Shown one piece after another: positions 47,172-57,942 of a stretch of DNA of 64,000 nucleotides. The stretch comes from Rhodovibrio salinarum DSM 9154. Lineage in GTDB: Bacteria; Pseudomonadota; Alphaproteobacteria; Kiloniellales; Rhodovibrionaceae. The notes beneath the pieces were generated by a model. It was given only the letters and a program-made list of their open reading frames with translations, searched no databases and was not told where the DNA came from. Position numbers and translations under genes: made by a program. The stretch covers positions 1,940,824 through 2,004,823 of the forward strand of contig NZ_KI911559.1 of NCBI RefSeq assembly GCF_000515255.1, read 5' to 3'. Within the stretch, counting starts at the first letter, position 1; each line of letters opens with the position of its first letter.

Positions 47172-49057
47172 CTTTCTGGATCGCCGCCGGTCTCATGACG
47201 TTGGCCGTGGTGGCGGCCGTCGTCCTGCCCATCCTGCGTTCCCGCGCCGTCGCCCGGCGTGCGGCGGATTACGACATCGAGGTCTACCGCGACCAGCTCA
47301 AGGAGGTGGAGCGCAACAAGACCCGTAACCTGATCGGTGACGAGGAAGCCGAGGCGGCCAAGGCTGAGATCGGCCGGCGTATCCTGGAAGCCGACCAGCG
47401 CCGTCAGAAGGCCGCCAGCGAAGGAGCGAGCACCAGTCGGGCCACTGTGCGGGTTGCCGCCGTCCTGATCGCGGTCGCGGTACCGGCGGGGGCGGTTACG
47501 CTGTATCTGAGCGAGGGCCGCCCGGACCTGGAAGGCCAGCCGTTCGCCAGCCGCAACCTGCCGGAGGACGCGGGCACGCGTCTGTCCGGTCGTGGCGGCA
47601 ATGGCATGGGACAGCAGGCCCAGTCCGGGAGTCCTGCTCAAGGTGGCGGTCAGAGCGGTCAGGGACAGTCGCTGGCGCAGGCCGCAGACAATCTGGCCGC
47701 GAAGTTGGAGCAGAACCCGGACAACGTGGACCAGTGGGTTCTGCTGGGCCGTACGCGTTTGGCCATGCAGCGTTACGACGCCGCCGTCGAGGCGTTCGAG
47801 CAGGCGGCCCAACGCGCGCCGGAGCGGGCGGAGGTCAACGCCTACTATGGCGAAGCGCTGGTGATGGCGAACCGGGGCACCGTCGTGCCGAAGGCGCAGG
47901 ATGCCTTCCGCAAGGTACGTGCTCAGGTGCCGGACGATCCGCGCAGCCGTTTCTACCTGGGTCTTGCGGAGAAGCAGGCAGGCAATCCGCAGGCCGCGCT
48001 GGAGATGTGGAAGCAGCTGGCCGCGGACGCCGAGCCAGGCGCCCCGTACCTGCAGGCGCTCAGCCAGCAGATGGCGCAGGTCGAGCGCGAGCTGGACATC
48101 GAACCCGGAACGACCTTCGCAGAGGTGAAGCCGGAGGCGCCGGCTGCGGACGCGGGCGGCCAGAGCGCGCGGACTGGCGCGTCGGATGGTCAGGCCGGGA
48201 GCGCGTCAAACGGCAACGCCCCCAATCCCAGTCGCGAGCAGGTCGAGGCGGCGCAGAACATGTCCGCCGAAGACCGTCAGCAGATGATCCAGGGCATGGT
48301 GGACCGCCTGGCGAGCCGTCTGGAGGAGAACCCGCAGGACGCCCAGGGCTGGCAGCGCCTGATCCGCTCCTATGGCGTGCTGGGCAGAAACGCGGAGGCG
48401 ACCCAGGCGCTGGCCGACGCATTGGCGGTGTTCCAGGGCAACGCGCGCGTGCGCCAGCAACTCAAGCTGGCTGCTCAGCAGCAGGGCGTGGCGATGCCGG
48501 AGGGCGTGAGCCCGCCGGAACGAACCGCCAGCGAAGGCAGTGGACAAAGTGGCGGGCAGCCAAGTGGCGGCGCGGCCGGGATGCCGTCCGGCGGTCAGCA
48601 GGGCCAGTTGAGCGCGGCGCAGCGTCAGCGCATGCTGGAGCAGATCGCCGAGGGCCTGTCCAATCAGTTGCAGAACAATCCTGACGACGTCTCCGGATGG
48701 ACCCGTCTGGGCCAGACCTATTTGCAACTGGGCGAGATGGAGAAGGCGATCGACGCGCTGGCCAACGCGGAGCAGCGGGCGCCGGAAGATCCGGCCGTGC
48801 TGCTGACCTATGCCCGTGCGTTGCGTCAGGACGCCGGCACCCAGACCGAGCAGACGGTGCAGCTGACCCGTCGGGCCCTCGAGCAGGTGCCCGACAATCC
48901 CGAGGCGCTGTGGTTCGGTGCGATGGCGGAACTGCGCGAGGGCGACAAGGACGAGGCCCGGGCGATGTTCGATAAGGCAATCGACCAACTCCCGCCCGAT
49001 ACCCCGCAGACCGCCGAGCTGCGCAAGCGCGCCGACCAGATGTTGGCGGACAATTGA
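47168..49057 (+). CDS. ccmI: Cytochrome c maturation TPR protein CcmI
   Basis: CcmI is the apocytochrome chaperone that hands substrates to CcmF-CcmH. The 629-residue protein has two N-terminal membrane helices (about 4-22 and 91-112) flanking a cytoplasmic loop with YDIEVYRDQLKEVERNKTRNLIGDEEAEAAK. A long periplasmic part has several TPR units (about 170-350, 370-430, 490-620) split by Gly/Gln/Ser-rich linkers. It is larger than typical CcmI (around 400-450), mainly from the extra linkers and a third TPR block. The start overlaps ccmH. Confidence 0.92.
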   Translation: MTFWIAAGLMTLAVVAAVVLPILRSRAVARRAADYDIEVYRDQLKEVERNKTRNLIGDEEAEAAKAEIGRRILEADQRRQKAASEGASTSRATVRVAAVLIAVAVPAGAVTLYLSEGRPDLEGQPFASRNLPEDAGTRLSGRGGNGMGQQAQSGSPAQGGGQSGQGQSLAQAADNLAAKLEQNPDNVDQWVLLGRTRLAMQRYDAAVEAFEQAAQRAPERAEVNAYYGEALVMANRGTVVPKAQDAFRKVRAQVPDDPRSRFYLGLAEKQAGNPQAALEMWKQLAADAEPGAPYLQALSQQMAQVERELDIEPGTTFAEVKPEAPAADAGGQSARTGASDGQAGSASNGNAPNPSREQVEAAQNMSAEDRQQMIQGMVDRLASRLEENPQDAQGWQRLIRSYGVLGRNAEATQALADALAVFQGNARVRQQLKLAAQQQGVAMPEGVSPPERTASEGSGQSGGQPSGGAAGMPSGGQQGQLSAAQRQRMLEQIAEGLSNQLQNNPDDVSGWTRLGQTYLQLGEMEKAIDALANAEQRAPEDPAVLLTYARALRQDAGTQTEQTVQLTRRALEQVPDNPEALWFGAMAELREGDKDEARAMFDKAIDQLPPDTPQTAELRKRADQMLADN

Positions 49058-49121
49058 CCGCGTTCTTGCGTGACCGCGGGGTCGGGGGAAGGCGGAGGAG
49101 GCTCTTGGCGCGCCCGTCTTT

Positions 49122-50132
49122 CTAGTCGCCGTGTCCTTCCATCCGTTTCTTCAGATCCGCGCAAGGATCGCCGCGCTCGTTAGCTGGCGTGAACCAGACG
49201 TAATCGAACGCGCGCGGTGCGGCGTCCGGCTGGTCGGGCAGGTAGGCGGCGGGATCGGTGACCTCGGGACGGACTTCCAGGAAGCGGACGACCACCACAT
49301 CGGGGTTGTCTAGGCGCTGGCGCAGATACCAGGGCACCGCCCGGTCCGCGCGAGCGTGGCCGCCGCCGGCGATCAGCACGGCACCGCGGTCCTGTTCCCG
49401 GGCGCCCGCGATCAGCGTATCGGCCATCACCGCGTCGCGCAGGCGCTGGACGTTGGCCATCGGACCCATCGCCTCCTTCGGCATCAGGTTGCAGTGCCCT
49501 TCCCGGAGTTCGGTCAGCAGCCGGTCGCGTTGCGCCGCCGGGAGCGGGGTATCGAGTCCGAGTGCCGCAACCCGGTCGGCATCGAGCGCAGCAAAGCCCT
49601 GCCGGCCAACCGTTCGGGTCTCCTCCGGCGTCGGGTTGGCGGCCAGGATCGGCAGGTCGGCCTGCAGCGCCGCCGCTGCGATCGGCTGGTAGGTCGACCA
49701 GGCAGGCCAGCCGCGCTCTTCCCACGTCACCGCTGGACCCAGACCGGTGGCGTCGTCCGGATGATCGTTCAGATAGGCCTCCAGGGCGGGGGTCTGGCTT
49801 TGGTCGATCATCTCGAAGGCGAGGGCGGGCGTTCGGCCTTGAGCGGTCATCGCCTGCACGAGCCACGCCTGCAGGGCGTGGTGGTCCGGGTTATCGTGCC
49901 GCTCTCCCAGGATGACGAAACGGGCCTTGGCCGTCGCTTCGGCCACGGTTGCCGGGTCGACGGGCTGTTCGCCGGCCGCATCGTACACCTGTCCGACCAG
50001 CGGATGGTCGCGGTGCAGGGGAGTTTCGAACTCGGGCACGGGCGGCAGTTCAGCAGCCTGCGCCAGCAGAGCGGGGGGCGCCGTGGCCAGGATGGCGACG
50101 ACGAGCACATTCCGGAGTCGCGATGGTTTCAT
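49122..50132 (-). CDS. ChaN-family (DUF399) heme-associated secreted protein
   Basis: ChaN proteins bind heme and belong to the Tiki/EreA-like superfamily. The 336-residue product has a signal peptide (about 1-28, ending in AQAAE), then the family motif FVILGERHDNPDHHALQAWLV (about 72-92), LAFEMIDQSQTPALEAYL and MANVQRLRDAVMADTL with AVLIAGGGHARAD. No lipobox. It follows the ccm operon in the opposite direction; a heme link is plausible but only contextual. ATG 50132 is preferred over two upstream in-frame starts. Confidence 0.85.
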   Translation of the reverse strand: MKPSRLRNVLVVAILATAPPALLAQAAELPPVPEFETPLHRDHPLVGQVYDAAGEQPVDPATVAEATAKARFVILGERHDNPDHHALQAWLVQAMTAQGRTPALAFEMIDQSQTPALEAYLNDHPDDATGLGPAVTWEERGWPAWSTYQPIAAAALQADLPILAANPTPEETRTVGRQGFAALDADRVAALGLDTPLPAAQRDRLLTELREGHCNLMPKEAMGPMANVQRLRDAVMADTLIAGAREQDRGAVLIAGGGHARADRAVPWYLRQRLDNPDVVVVRFLEVRPEVTDPAAYLPDQPDAAPRAFDYVWFTPANERGDPCADLKKRMEGHGD

Positions 50133-50299
50133 GCCGCTCAACATGGGCTTCTCGGCGCCAGCCGGCAACGCGCCTCCGGCTGGCGCAGCCCGGTCGGCTC
50201 ATGCTAAGCGCGATGATAGGGCACCGGCAGCGTGGCCCGCTTCCCTGAGGGAAGAGAAGACCGACAGCGTTATCAGTGGAGAGGAGGCGTCGGGCGGAC

Positions 50300-51973
50300 A
50301 TGGGGCAAGGTGAGCCGCGGACCGGTGGGCAGGTCCTGGTCGATCAGCTGGCGCTTCAGGGCGTCGAGCGCGTCTTCTGCGTACCCGGCGAGAGTTACCT
50401 GGCGGCGCTGGACGCGTTGCACGACACCCCGCAGATCGATCTCACGGTCTGCCGGCAGGAAGGCGGCGCTGCCATGATGGCGGACGCGCACGCCAAGCTG
50501 ACCGGCAAGCCGGGGGTTTGCTTCGTGACCCGCGGGCCCGGGGCGACCAACGCCGCCAGCGGGGTGCACGTTGCTTTCCAGGATTCCACGCCGATGGTGC
50601 TGCTGATCGGGCAGGTCGGCCGGCCGATGCGCGACCGGGAGGCGTTCCAGGAGATCGATTTCCGCCGAATGTACGGCGAACTCGCCAAATGGGTCGCGCA
50701 GGTCGACGATCCCGCGCGCCTGCCGGAATACCTCTCGCGCGCTTTTCATACCGCCCAGCAGGGCCGCCCTGGTCCGGTCGTGCTTGCCTTGCCGGAGGAT
50801 GTCCTGAGCGAACGTGTCGAAACGCCCGACGCTGGCCCCGTGCGCCCTGCCGTCGGCCGGCCGGGCGCGGCGGAGATGGCGGAGCTGCGCGACCGTCTGA
50901 GCCGGGCCGAGCGGCCGCTCGCGATTCTGGGCGGGGGCGGCTGGAGCGCGGACGCCAAGACCGATTTCGAGGCGTTCGCGCAGGCCAACGACCTGCCGGT
51001 CGCCTGCGCGTTCCGCTGTCAGGATTATTTCGACAATCGCCACCCCTGTTACGCCGGCGACGTCGGCCTGGGCGTCAATCCGGCGCTTGCCCGCCGGGTG
51101 CGGGAGGCCGATCTGCTGCTGGTGGTCGGCGCGCGGATGGGCGAGGCGACCACCGGCGGCTACGCCCTGATCGACGTGCCAACTCCGAAGCAGACGCTGG
51201 TCCACGTCCATCCCGGTGCGGAGGAACTGGGCCGCGTCTATCAGCCAGCGCTGGCGATCCAGGCGGCTACGGGCGCCTTTGCGGCCGCGGCGCGCGCGCT
51301 CGCCCCGCTTAACGCACCGCCCTACACCGGTGTCCGAGAGGCCGCGCGACAGGACTACCTGGACTGGACCGCGCCCCCCGTGGCGAAGGCCTCCACCGGG
51401 ACGGTCGACATGGCGCAGGCGATTGCCGATCTGCGCGAGCGCCTGCCGGACGACGCGGTGATCTGCAACGGCGCGGGCAACTACGCGGCCTGGCTGCACC
51501 GCTACTACCGCTACCGCAGCTACCGCAGCCAGTTGGCCCCGACCTCCGGGTCGATGGGGTACGGCGTTCCGGCGGCCGTGGCGGCCAAGCTCGCCGCGCC
51601 AGACCGGCCGGTGATCGCGTTCGCCGGCGATGGCTGTTTCCAGATGACCGGGCAGGAACTGGGCACCGCGATGCAATACGGCGCGGGCATCGTGGTGATC
51701 GTCGTGAACAACAGCAGCTACGCCACGATCCGGATGCACCAGGAACGGCAGTATCCGCATCGCGTTACCGGTACCGATCTGCGGAATCCGGATTTCGCTG
51801 CACTCGCCCGCGCCTATGGCGCCCATGGCGAGTTGGTGAGCGACCAGGCAAGCTTCGCCCCGGCCGTCGAGCGCGCCTTGAACGCCGGCGGTCCCGCTCT
51901 CATCGAGGTGCGCACCGATCTGGAACAGATCAGCCCGGCGAAGACGATCGCTGAACTGCGCGCAGGAAGGTGA
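50300..51973 (+). CDS. Thiamine-diphosphate enzyme, acetolactate synthase-like
   Basis: The 557-residue protein has the three-domain ThDP layout. The Pyr domain carries catalytic Glu54 in CRQEGGAAMMADAHAK and FVTRGPGATNAASGVH. The central nucleotide-like domain has LAILGGGGWSADA. The PP domain has the cofactor motif FAGDGCFQMTGQELGTAMQYGAGIVVIVVNNSSY. It resembles the acetolactate synthase large subunit, but no regulatory-subunit gene is adjacent. Residues that decide between acetolactate synthase, sulfoacetaldehyde or other decarboxylase chemistry cannot be judged reliably. Convergent with the MttB-like gene. Confidence 0.88.
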   Translation: MGQGEPRTGGQVLVDQLALQGVERVFCVPGESYLAALDALHDTPQIDLTVCRQEGGAAMMADAHAKLTGKPGVCFVTRGPGATNAASGVHVAFQDSTPMVLLIGQVGRPMRDREAFQEIDFRRMYGELAKWVAQVDDPARLPEYLSRAFHTAQQGRPGPVVLALPEDVLSERVETPDAGPVRPAVGRPGAAEMAELRDRLSRAERPLAILGGGGWSADAKTDFEAFAQANDLPVACAFRCQDYFDNRHPCYAGDVGLGVNPALARRVREADLLLVVGARMGEATTGGYALIDVPTPKQTLVHVHPGAEELGRVYQPALAIQAATGAFAAAARALAPLNAPPYTGVREAARQDYLDWTAPPVAKASTGTVDMAQAIADLRERLPDDAVICNGAGNYAAWLHRYYRYRSYRSQLAPTSGSMGYGVPAAVAAKLAAPDRPVIAFAGDGCFQMTGQELGTAMQYGAGIVVIVVNNSSYATIRMHQERQYPHRVTGTDLRNPDFAALARAYGAHGELVSDQASFAPAVERALNAGGPALIEVRTDLEQISPAKTIAELRAGR

Positions 51974-52013
51974 GCAACGGGGCCGAGAGGGCGTTCTTCG
52001 ACCGTCGGCCCCG

Positions 52014-52047
52014 GCTGCCTAACTCGAGAAGCTGCCTAACTCGAGAA
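52014..52047. repeat. 17-base tandem duplication at the end of the MttB-like gene
   Basis: GCTGCCTAACTCGAGAA is present twice head-to-tail. One copy supplies the last codons (Phe-Ser-Ser) and TAG of the methyltransferase gene; the other lies just beyond the stop. Confidence 0.9.
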
Positions 52048-53682
52048 CGAGTCCGCCATCGAGGCCTTGGTGCGCGCGACGTAGTCCTGCAGCGCTTCGT
52101 CGGTCGCGGGGTCGAGGGCGGGCGCCTCATACTCCGCCAGGCGCTTCTTCCACAGGGTATTGGCGCGTTGGGCGGCGTCCTGCGCGCCTTCGCTCTCCCA
52201 CTGCTCGAAGGAGTTGTTGTCCGCGATCTTGGAGCGGAAGAAGGCCGTCTCGAAGTTCGCCTGGGTGTGGCTGGCGCCGAGGTAGTGGCTGCCCGGGCCG
52301 ACCTCGCGGATGGCATCCATCGCCTGGCCGTTTTCCGACAGATCCACGCCGTTGGTCATGGCGTGCATCATCTCCAGCTGGTCGGCGTCCATCACCAGCT
52401 TTTCGAACGACGCGGCCAGTCCGCCTTCCACCCAGCCTGCGGAATGCAGCGTGAAGTTCACGCCGGCCAGCACGGTCGGCAGCAGGGTGTTGGCGCTTTC
52501 GTAGGCCGCCTGCGCATCCGGAATCTTGGACCCGCACAGCGAGCCGCCGGAGCGGAACGGCACGCCCAGCCGGCGCGCCAGCGCGGCGGCGCCGTACAGC
52601 ACCAGCGCCGGCTCCGGCGTCCCGAAGGTAGGCGCGCCGGACTGCATCGAGATCGAACTGGCGAACGAGCCGAACACCACCGGCGCACCGGGGCGCACCA
52701 GCTGGGCGAACGCCATACCCGCCATCGATTCCGCGAGCGTTTGCGCCAGCGTGCCGGCGATCGTCACCGGCGCCATGGCGCCGGCCAGAATGAACGGCGT
52801 GATGATGCAGGCCTGACCCGCGCGGGCGTAGACCTTGAGCGCGCCCAGCATGGTCGCGTCGAAGGTCATTGGCGAGTTGGCATTGATCAGCGAGATGGTG
52901 ACGACGTTCTGCTCGACCGTCTCCTTGCCGAACAGGATCTTGGCCATCTCCACCGTGTCTTCGGCGCGTTCGGGCGCGGTGACGGAGCCCATGAATGGCT
53001 TGTCGCTGTAGCGCATGTGCGCGTACAGCATGTCCAGGTGCCGCTTGTTCACGGGCACATCGACCGGCTCGCACACCGTACCGCCGGAGTGGTGCAGCGA
53101 CGGCGTCATGTAGGCGAGCTTCACGATCTTCTGGAAGTCGTCGAGCGTGGCGTAGCGACGACCTTCGTCCAGCGTGCGCACGAACGGCGGGCCATAGACC
53201 GGGGCAAACACCGTATTGTTGCCGCCGATCTCGACCGACCGCTCGGGATTGCGGGCCAGCTGGGTGAACTGCCGGGGCGCGTTGTCCTGGATGATCTTGC
53301 GCGCCATGCCGCGCGGCAGGCGCACCCGCTCGCCCTGGACGTCCGCACCGGCCTGGCGCCAGATCTCCAGCGCCTCCGGGTCGTCGCGGAACTCGATCCC
53401 GATCTCTTCCAGGATGGTGTCGGCGTTGGCCTCGATCGTCTCCAGGCCTTCTTCGCTCAGCACCTCGTAGGGCGCGACCTTGCGGGTGATGTAGCGCAGC
53501 TGCTGCACCCCGCCGCCGCCGCGTTGGGCGCGCCGGCCTTCCCGGCCGCTGCCACGCCCGCCACGGCCACGCCGGCCGCCGCGGCCGCCAGCATTGGCGG
53601 TACTGTCGGCGGTGTCGCTGGCCGTTTCGGCGGATGCGTCGTGTCCGGCGGGCGTCTCGGCGGTTTCGGCAGTGTTGGTCAT
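52036..53682 (-). CDS. MttB-family methyltransferase without pyrrolysine
   Basis: The MttB superfamily takes methyl groups from trimethylamine, glycine betaine or similar quaternary amines to a corrinoid protein. The 548-residue product has an N-terminal Arg-Gly-rich tail (about 34-60) before the TIM-barrel. Family segments include YITRKVAPYEVLSEEGLETIEANADTILEEIGIEF, FAPVYGPPFVRTLDEGRRYAT and GPGSHYLGASHTQANFETAFF. The frame has no internal amber stop, so no pyrrolysine, placing it with the betaine-type members. No corrinoid protein or methyltransferase partner gene is adjacent. Start ATG 53682; MGTRV upstream is also in frame. Confidence 0.9.
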   Translation of the reverse strand: MTNTAETAETPAGHDASAETASDTADSTANAGGRGGRRGRGGRGSGREGRRAQRGGGGVQQLRYITRKVAPYEVLSEEGLETIEANADTILEEIGIEFRDDPEALEIWRQAGADVQGERVRLPRGMARKIIQDNAPRQFTQLARNPERSVEIGGNNTVFAPVYGPPFVRTLDEGRRYATLDDFQKIVKLAYMTPSLHHSGGTVCEPVDVPVNKRHLDMLYAHMRYSDKPFMGSVTAPERAEDTVEMAKILFGKETVEQNVVTISLINANSPMTFDATMLGALKVYARAGQACIITPFILAGAMAPVTIAGTLAQTLAESMAGMAFAQLVRPGAPVVFGSFASSISMQSGAPTFGTPEPALVLYGAAALARRLGVPFRSGGSLCGSKIPDAQAAYESANTLLPTVLAGVNFTLHSAGWVEGGLAASFEKLVMDADQLEMMHAMTNGVDLSENGQAMDAIREVGPGSHYLGASHTQANFETAFFRSKIADNNSFEQWESEGAQDAAQRANTLWKKRLAEYEAPALDPATDEALQDYVARTKASMADSFSS

Positions 53683-54116
53683 GACTCTCGTCCCCAAAGC
53701 CCGGGCGCGTGGTGTTATGGATCGCGGACTCGGGCGGCGTTCGCGCGCCGCGTCTTAGCCTGGATTATTCGGAGTGGGTCCCTAGCGGGGCTGTCGTTTC
53801 CGCGACGGGGAACGGCTGAATTGCGGCGCGGCGCGGGGCCGCAGGGGCTCTACGTCGCGTAACGGCTCTATGCTTCTGTCCGCTGTGCTACACCGTGTCG
53901 GTCCCACACTTGCTGGGTGTCGCTTTTCGGGGGGCTGGCCGGTTTGCGATCCCGCAGCGTCCGGCTCGCTGGACGGGCAGGCGGGCGACCGGTTAACTGT
54001 CGCGGGCAGGGGCTTCGAAGACAGCCCTGCGCGTGGGCCGGTTGCGGAGACCGTCCCTAAGGCCACGCGACGCCGACGCGTGCGATCCGCCGGGACCAAG
54101 ACGAAGGATATGCTTG
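53683..54116. other. 434-base divergent region between MttB-like and ETF-QO genes
   Basis: No supported gene. It must hold promoters for both flanking genes. The Arg/Ser-rich open frames here do not look coding, and no clear hairpin or repeat was found. Confidence 0.5.
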
Positions 54117-55772
54117 ATGAGCGAACGTGAGGCGATGGAGTACGACGTGGTGATCGTCGGCGCGGGCCCATCCGGCCTGTCCGCGGCGATCCGGCTGCGT
54201 CAGCTGGCCGAGGAGACGGGTCAGGAGATCAGCGTCTGCGTCCTGGAGAAGGGCTCGGAAGTGGGCGCGCACATCCTCTCCGGCGCGGTGATCGAAAGCC
54301 GGGCGCTGGATGAGCTGATCCCCGACTGGCAGGACAAGGGCGCGCCGCTCAACACGCCGGTCAAGAACGAGAAGTTCCTGTACCTGACCGAGCGGGGCGG
54401 CTTCAGCGTGCCGGTTGGCCTGTTGCCCGCGCAGATGCAGAACCACGGCAATTACATCGTCTCGCTTGGCACCGTCACCCGTTGGCTGGGCGAGCAGGCG
54501 GAGGCCATGGGGGTCGAGATTTACCCTGGCTTTGCCGCGGCCGAGGTGCTGTTCGACGCGCAGGACCGGGTGGTCGGCGTGGCGACCAACGAGCTGGGCG
54601 TCGCCGCCGACGGCAGCCACAAGGACAGCTACACGCCCTCGATTGAACTGCGTGCCAAGTACACCATTTTCTCCGAGGGCTGCCGCGGCTCGCTCTCGGA
54701 ACAATTGGTCAAGAAATACGGCCTGCGCGACGCCGCCGATCCGATGACCTACGGCATCGGCATCAAGGAGCTGTGGGAGGTTCCAGCTGAGCAGCACGAC
54801 GAGGGGCTGGTCATGCACTCCTCCGGCTGGCCGATGGACGATGCCACCTGGGGCGGCTCGTTCATGTACCACCTGGAGAACAACCAGGTGTATGTCGGCT
54901 ACGTGATCGGCCTGGACTACAAGAACCCCTACCTCTCGCCGTTCGACGAGTTCCAGCGGTTCAAGACGCATCCCAAGGTCCGCCCCTACCTGGAGGGCGG
55001 CAAGCGGGTCTGCTACGGCGCCCGCGCACTCAACGAGGGCGGGCTGCAGGCGCTGCCCAAGATGCAGCTACCGGGGGGAATCATTACCGGCTGCGCTGCC
55101 GGCACGCTCAACGTGCCCAAGATCAAGGGCACCCACAACGCGATGAAGACCGGCATGCTGGCCGCCGAAAGCATCGCCGAGGCGTTGCAGGCGGGGGACG
55201 AGGGGCAGTCTACGCTCGACAGCTATCAGGAGAAATTCGACGCCAGCTGGGTGAAGGAAGAGCTGTACGCCGCGCGCAACGTCCGTCCGGCGGTTTCCAA
55301 GCTCGGCATGAAGCTCGGCACGCTCTATGCCGGGATCGACCTCAAGCTGTTTGGCGGCAAGGCTCCCTGGACCTTCCATCACAAGCACGGCGACCACGAA
55401 TCGCTGAAGCCCAAGGAGCAAATGCCCCAGATCGAGTATCCCAAGCCGGATGGGGTGGTTTCGTTCGACAAGCTGTCCAGCGTCTATCTGGCGAACGTCT
55501 GGCATGACGAGGACCAGCCGTGCCATCTGCAGCTGAAGGACAGCCGGATGCCGGTGGAGCATAACCTGGAGTGGTACGACGCCCCCGAGCAGCGCTACTG
55601 CCCGGCCAGCGTTTACGAGATCGTCACCGACAGCGACGGCTCCAACCCGCGTCTGCAGATCAACTTCACCAACTGCGTTCACTGCAAGACCTGCGATATC
55701 AAGGATCCGACCCAGAACATCGTCTGGACCACGCCGGAAGGCGGCGGCGGGCCGAACTACCCGAATATGTGA
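54117..55772 (+). CDS. Electron transfer flavoprotein-ubiquinone oxidoreductase
   Basis: ETF-QO passes electrons from ETF-linked dehydrogenases (fatty acid, amino acid, dimethylglycine or sarcosine oxidation) to ubiquinone at the inner membrane. The 551-residue protein has the N-terminal FAD motif VVIVGAGPSGLSAAIRL, a middle ubiquinone-binding region and the C-terminal 4Fe-4S site NCVHCKTCDIKDPTQNIVWTTPEGGGGP. Length is typical. ATG 54117 has GAAGGA upstream. Divergent from the MttB-like gene. Confidence 0.97.
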   Translation: MSEREAMEYDVVIVGAGPSGLSAAIRLRQLAEETGQEISVCVLEKGSEVGAHILSGAVIESRALDELIPDWQDKGAPLNTPVKNEKFLYLTERGGFSVPVGLLPAQMQNHGNYIVSLGTVTRWLGEQAEAMGVEIYPGFAAAEVLFDAQDRVVGVATNELGVAADGSHKDSYTPSIELRAKYTIFSEGCRGSLSEQLVKKYGLRDAADPMTYGIGIKELWEVPAEQHDEGLVMHSSGWPMDDATWGGSFMYHLENNQVYVGYVIGLDYKNPYLSPFDEFQRFKTHPKVRPYLEGGKRVCYGARALNEGGLQALPKMQLPGGIITGCAAGTLNVPKIKGTHNAMKTGMLAAESIAEALQAGDEGQSTLDSYQEKFDASWVKEELYAARNVRPAVSKLGMKLGTLYAGIDLKLFGGKAPWTFHHKHGDHESLKPKEQMPQIEYPKPDGVVSFDKLSSVYLANVWHDEDQPCHLQLKDSRMPVEHNLEWYDAPEQRYCPASVYEIVTDSDGSNPRLQINFTNCVHCKTCDIKDPTQNIVWTTPEGGGGPNYPNM

Positions 55773-55780
55773 TGGGCAGC

Positions 55781-55814
55781 GGACGGGCCGGTCGGTAGGC
55801 GTACCGGCCCGTCC
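55781..55814. terminator. Bidirectional hairpin between ETF-QO and host-attachment genes
   Basis: A perfect 12-base stem (GGACGGGCCGGT / ACCGGCCCGTCC) with a 10-base loop fills the 51-base gap between convergent genes. Confidence 0.7.
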
Positions 55815-55823
55815 TGCGGCAGC

Positions 55824-56273
55824 TCAAATTGCCATCACCGCGCCAAGTTGTTCCTTCAGGTCCGCGTCGCTGGCGTTGGTCAGGTCCTTGGCGATCTCGC
55901 CGGTGACCTTGGCGTAGGTCGGCTTGCTGAGCTGTTCGCGCAGCCAGCCGAGCGTCTTTGGTGGGGCGACCAGCACCAGGCGGTCGAAGCGACCTTCGGT
56001 GCGGGCGTGATCGAGCGTCTCGGCGACCTGGTGGGCAAAGCGTTCCTTCTCGAAGGTGTGCCAGTCGGTGCGCGGTGCGACGGCGTGGCGGCCGCCGCTG
56101 GCCGGGCTGCTGCCGCGGCCGGGCTTGTCGGTCACCAGCTCGCGGTTGGGCGGCAGGTGTTGTTGCATCTCGGAGTCGAGGGCGGCTTCAAGGCCCTTGC
56201 CGGGGCCATGGTTCTCCAGAAAACGGGCGCGAGCGCCGTCGGCGACGAGGATCCAGGTTCGGATGGGTTTCAT
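55824..56273 (-). CDS. Host-attachment-family protein
   Basis: The 149-residue protein matches the family named from an Agrobacterium host-attachment gene and related to eRF1-like archaeal/bacterial domains. It starts KPIRTWILVADGARARFLEN, has WHTFEKERFAHQVAETLDHAR (about 72-92), then LVLVAPPKTLGWLREQLS and GEIAKDLTN. The molecular function is not established despite the name. ATG 56273 preferred; an upstream ATG adds three residues. Confidence 0.85.
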   Translation of the reverse strand: MKPIRTWILVADGARARFLENHGPGKGLEAALDSEMQQHLPPNRELVTDKPGRGSSPASGGRHAVAPRTDWHTFEKERFAHQVAETLDHARTEGRFDRLVLVAPPKTLGWLREQLSKPTYAKVTGEIAKDLTNASDADLKEQLGAVMAI

Positions 56274-56346
56274 GGCCAGCAATTACCTCCGCTCAACTTG
56301 TTGTTTTACCCGGATTTTGGCGGTTGCCTCTCAGGCATGTAGGTAG

Positions 56347-57912
<1,566 letters not shown>

Positions 57913-57942
57913 CGGCCGAGGCCGTCAGGCACGGGGGCGACG

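Noticed and set aside
52036-53682. Pyrrolysine-containing trimethylamine methyltransferase
   Set aside because: There is no in-frame amber codon; the gene is a non-pyrrolysine family member.
51970-53862. A 630-codon plus-strand frame
   Set aside because: It is antisense to the MttB-like gene and its translation has no family features.
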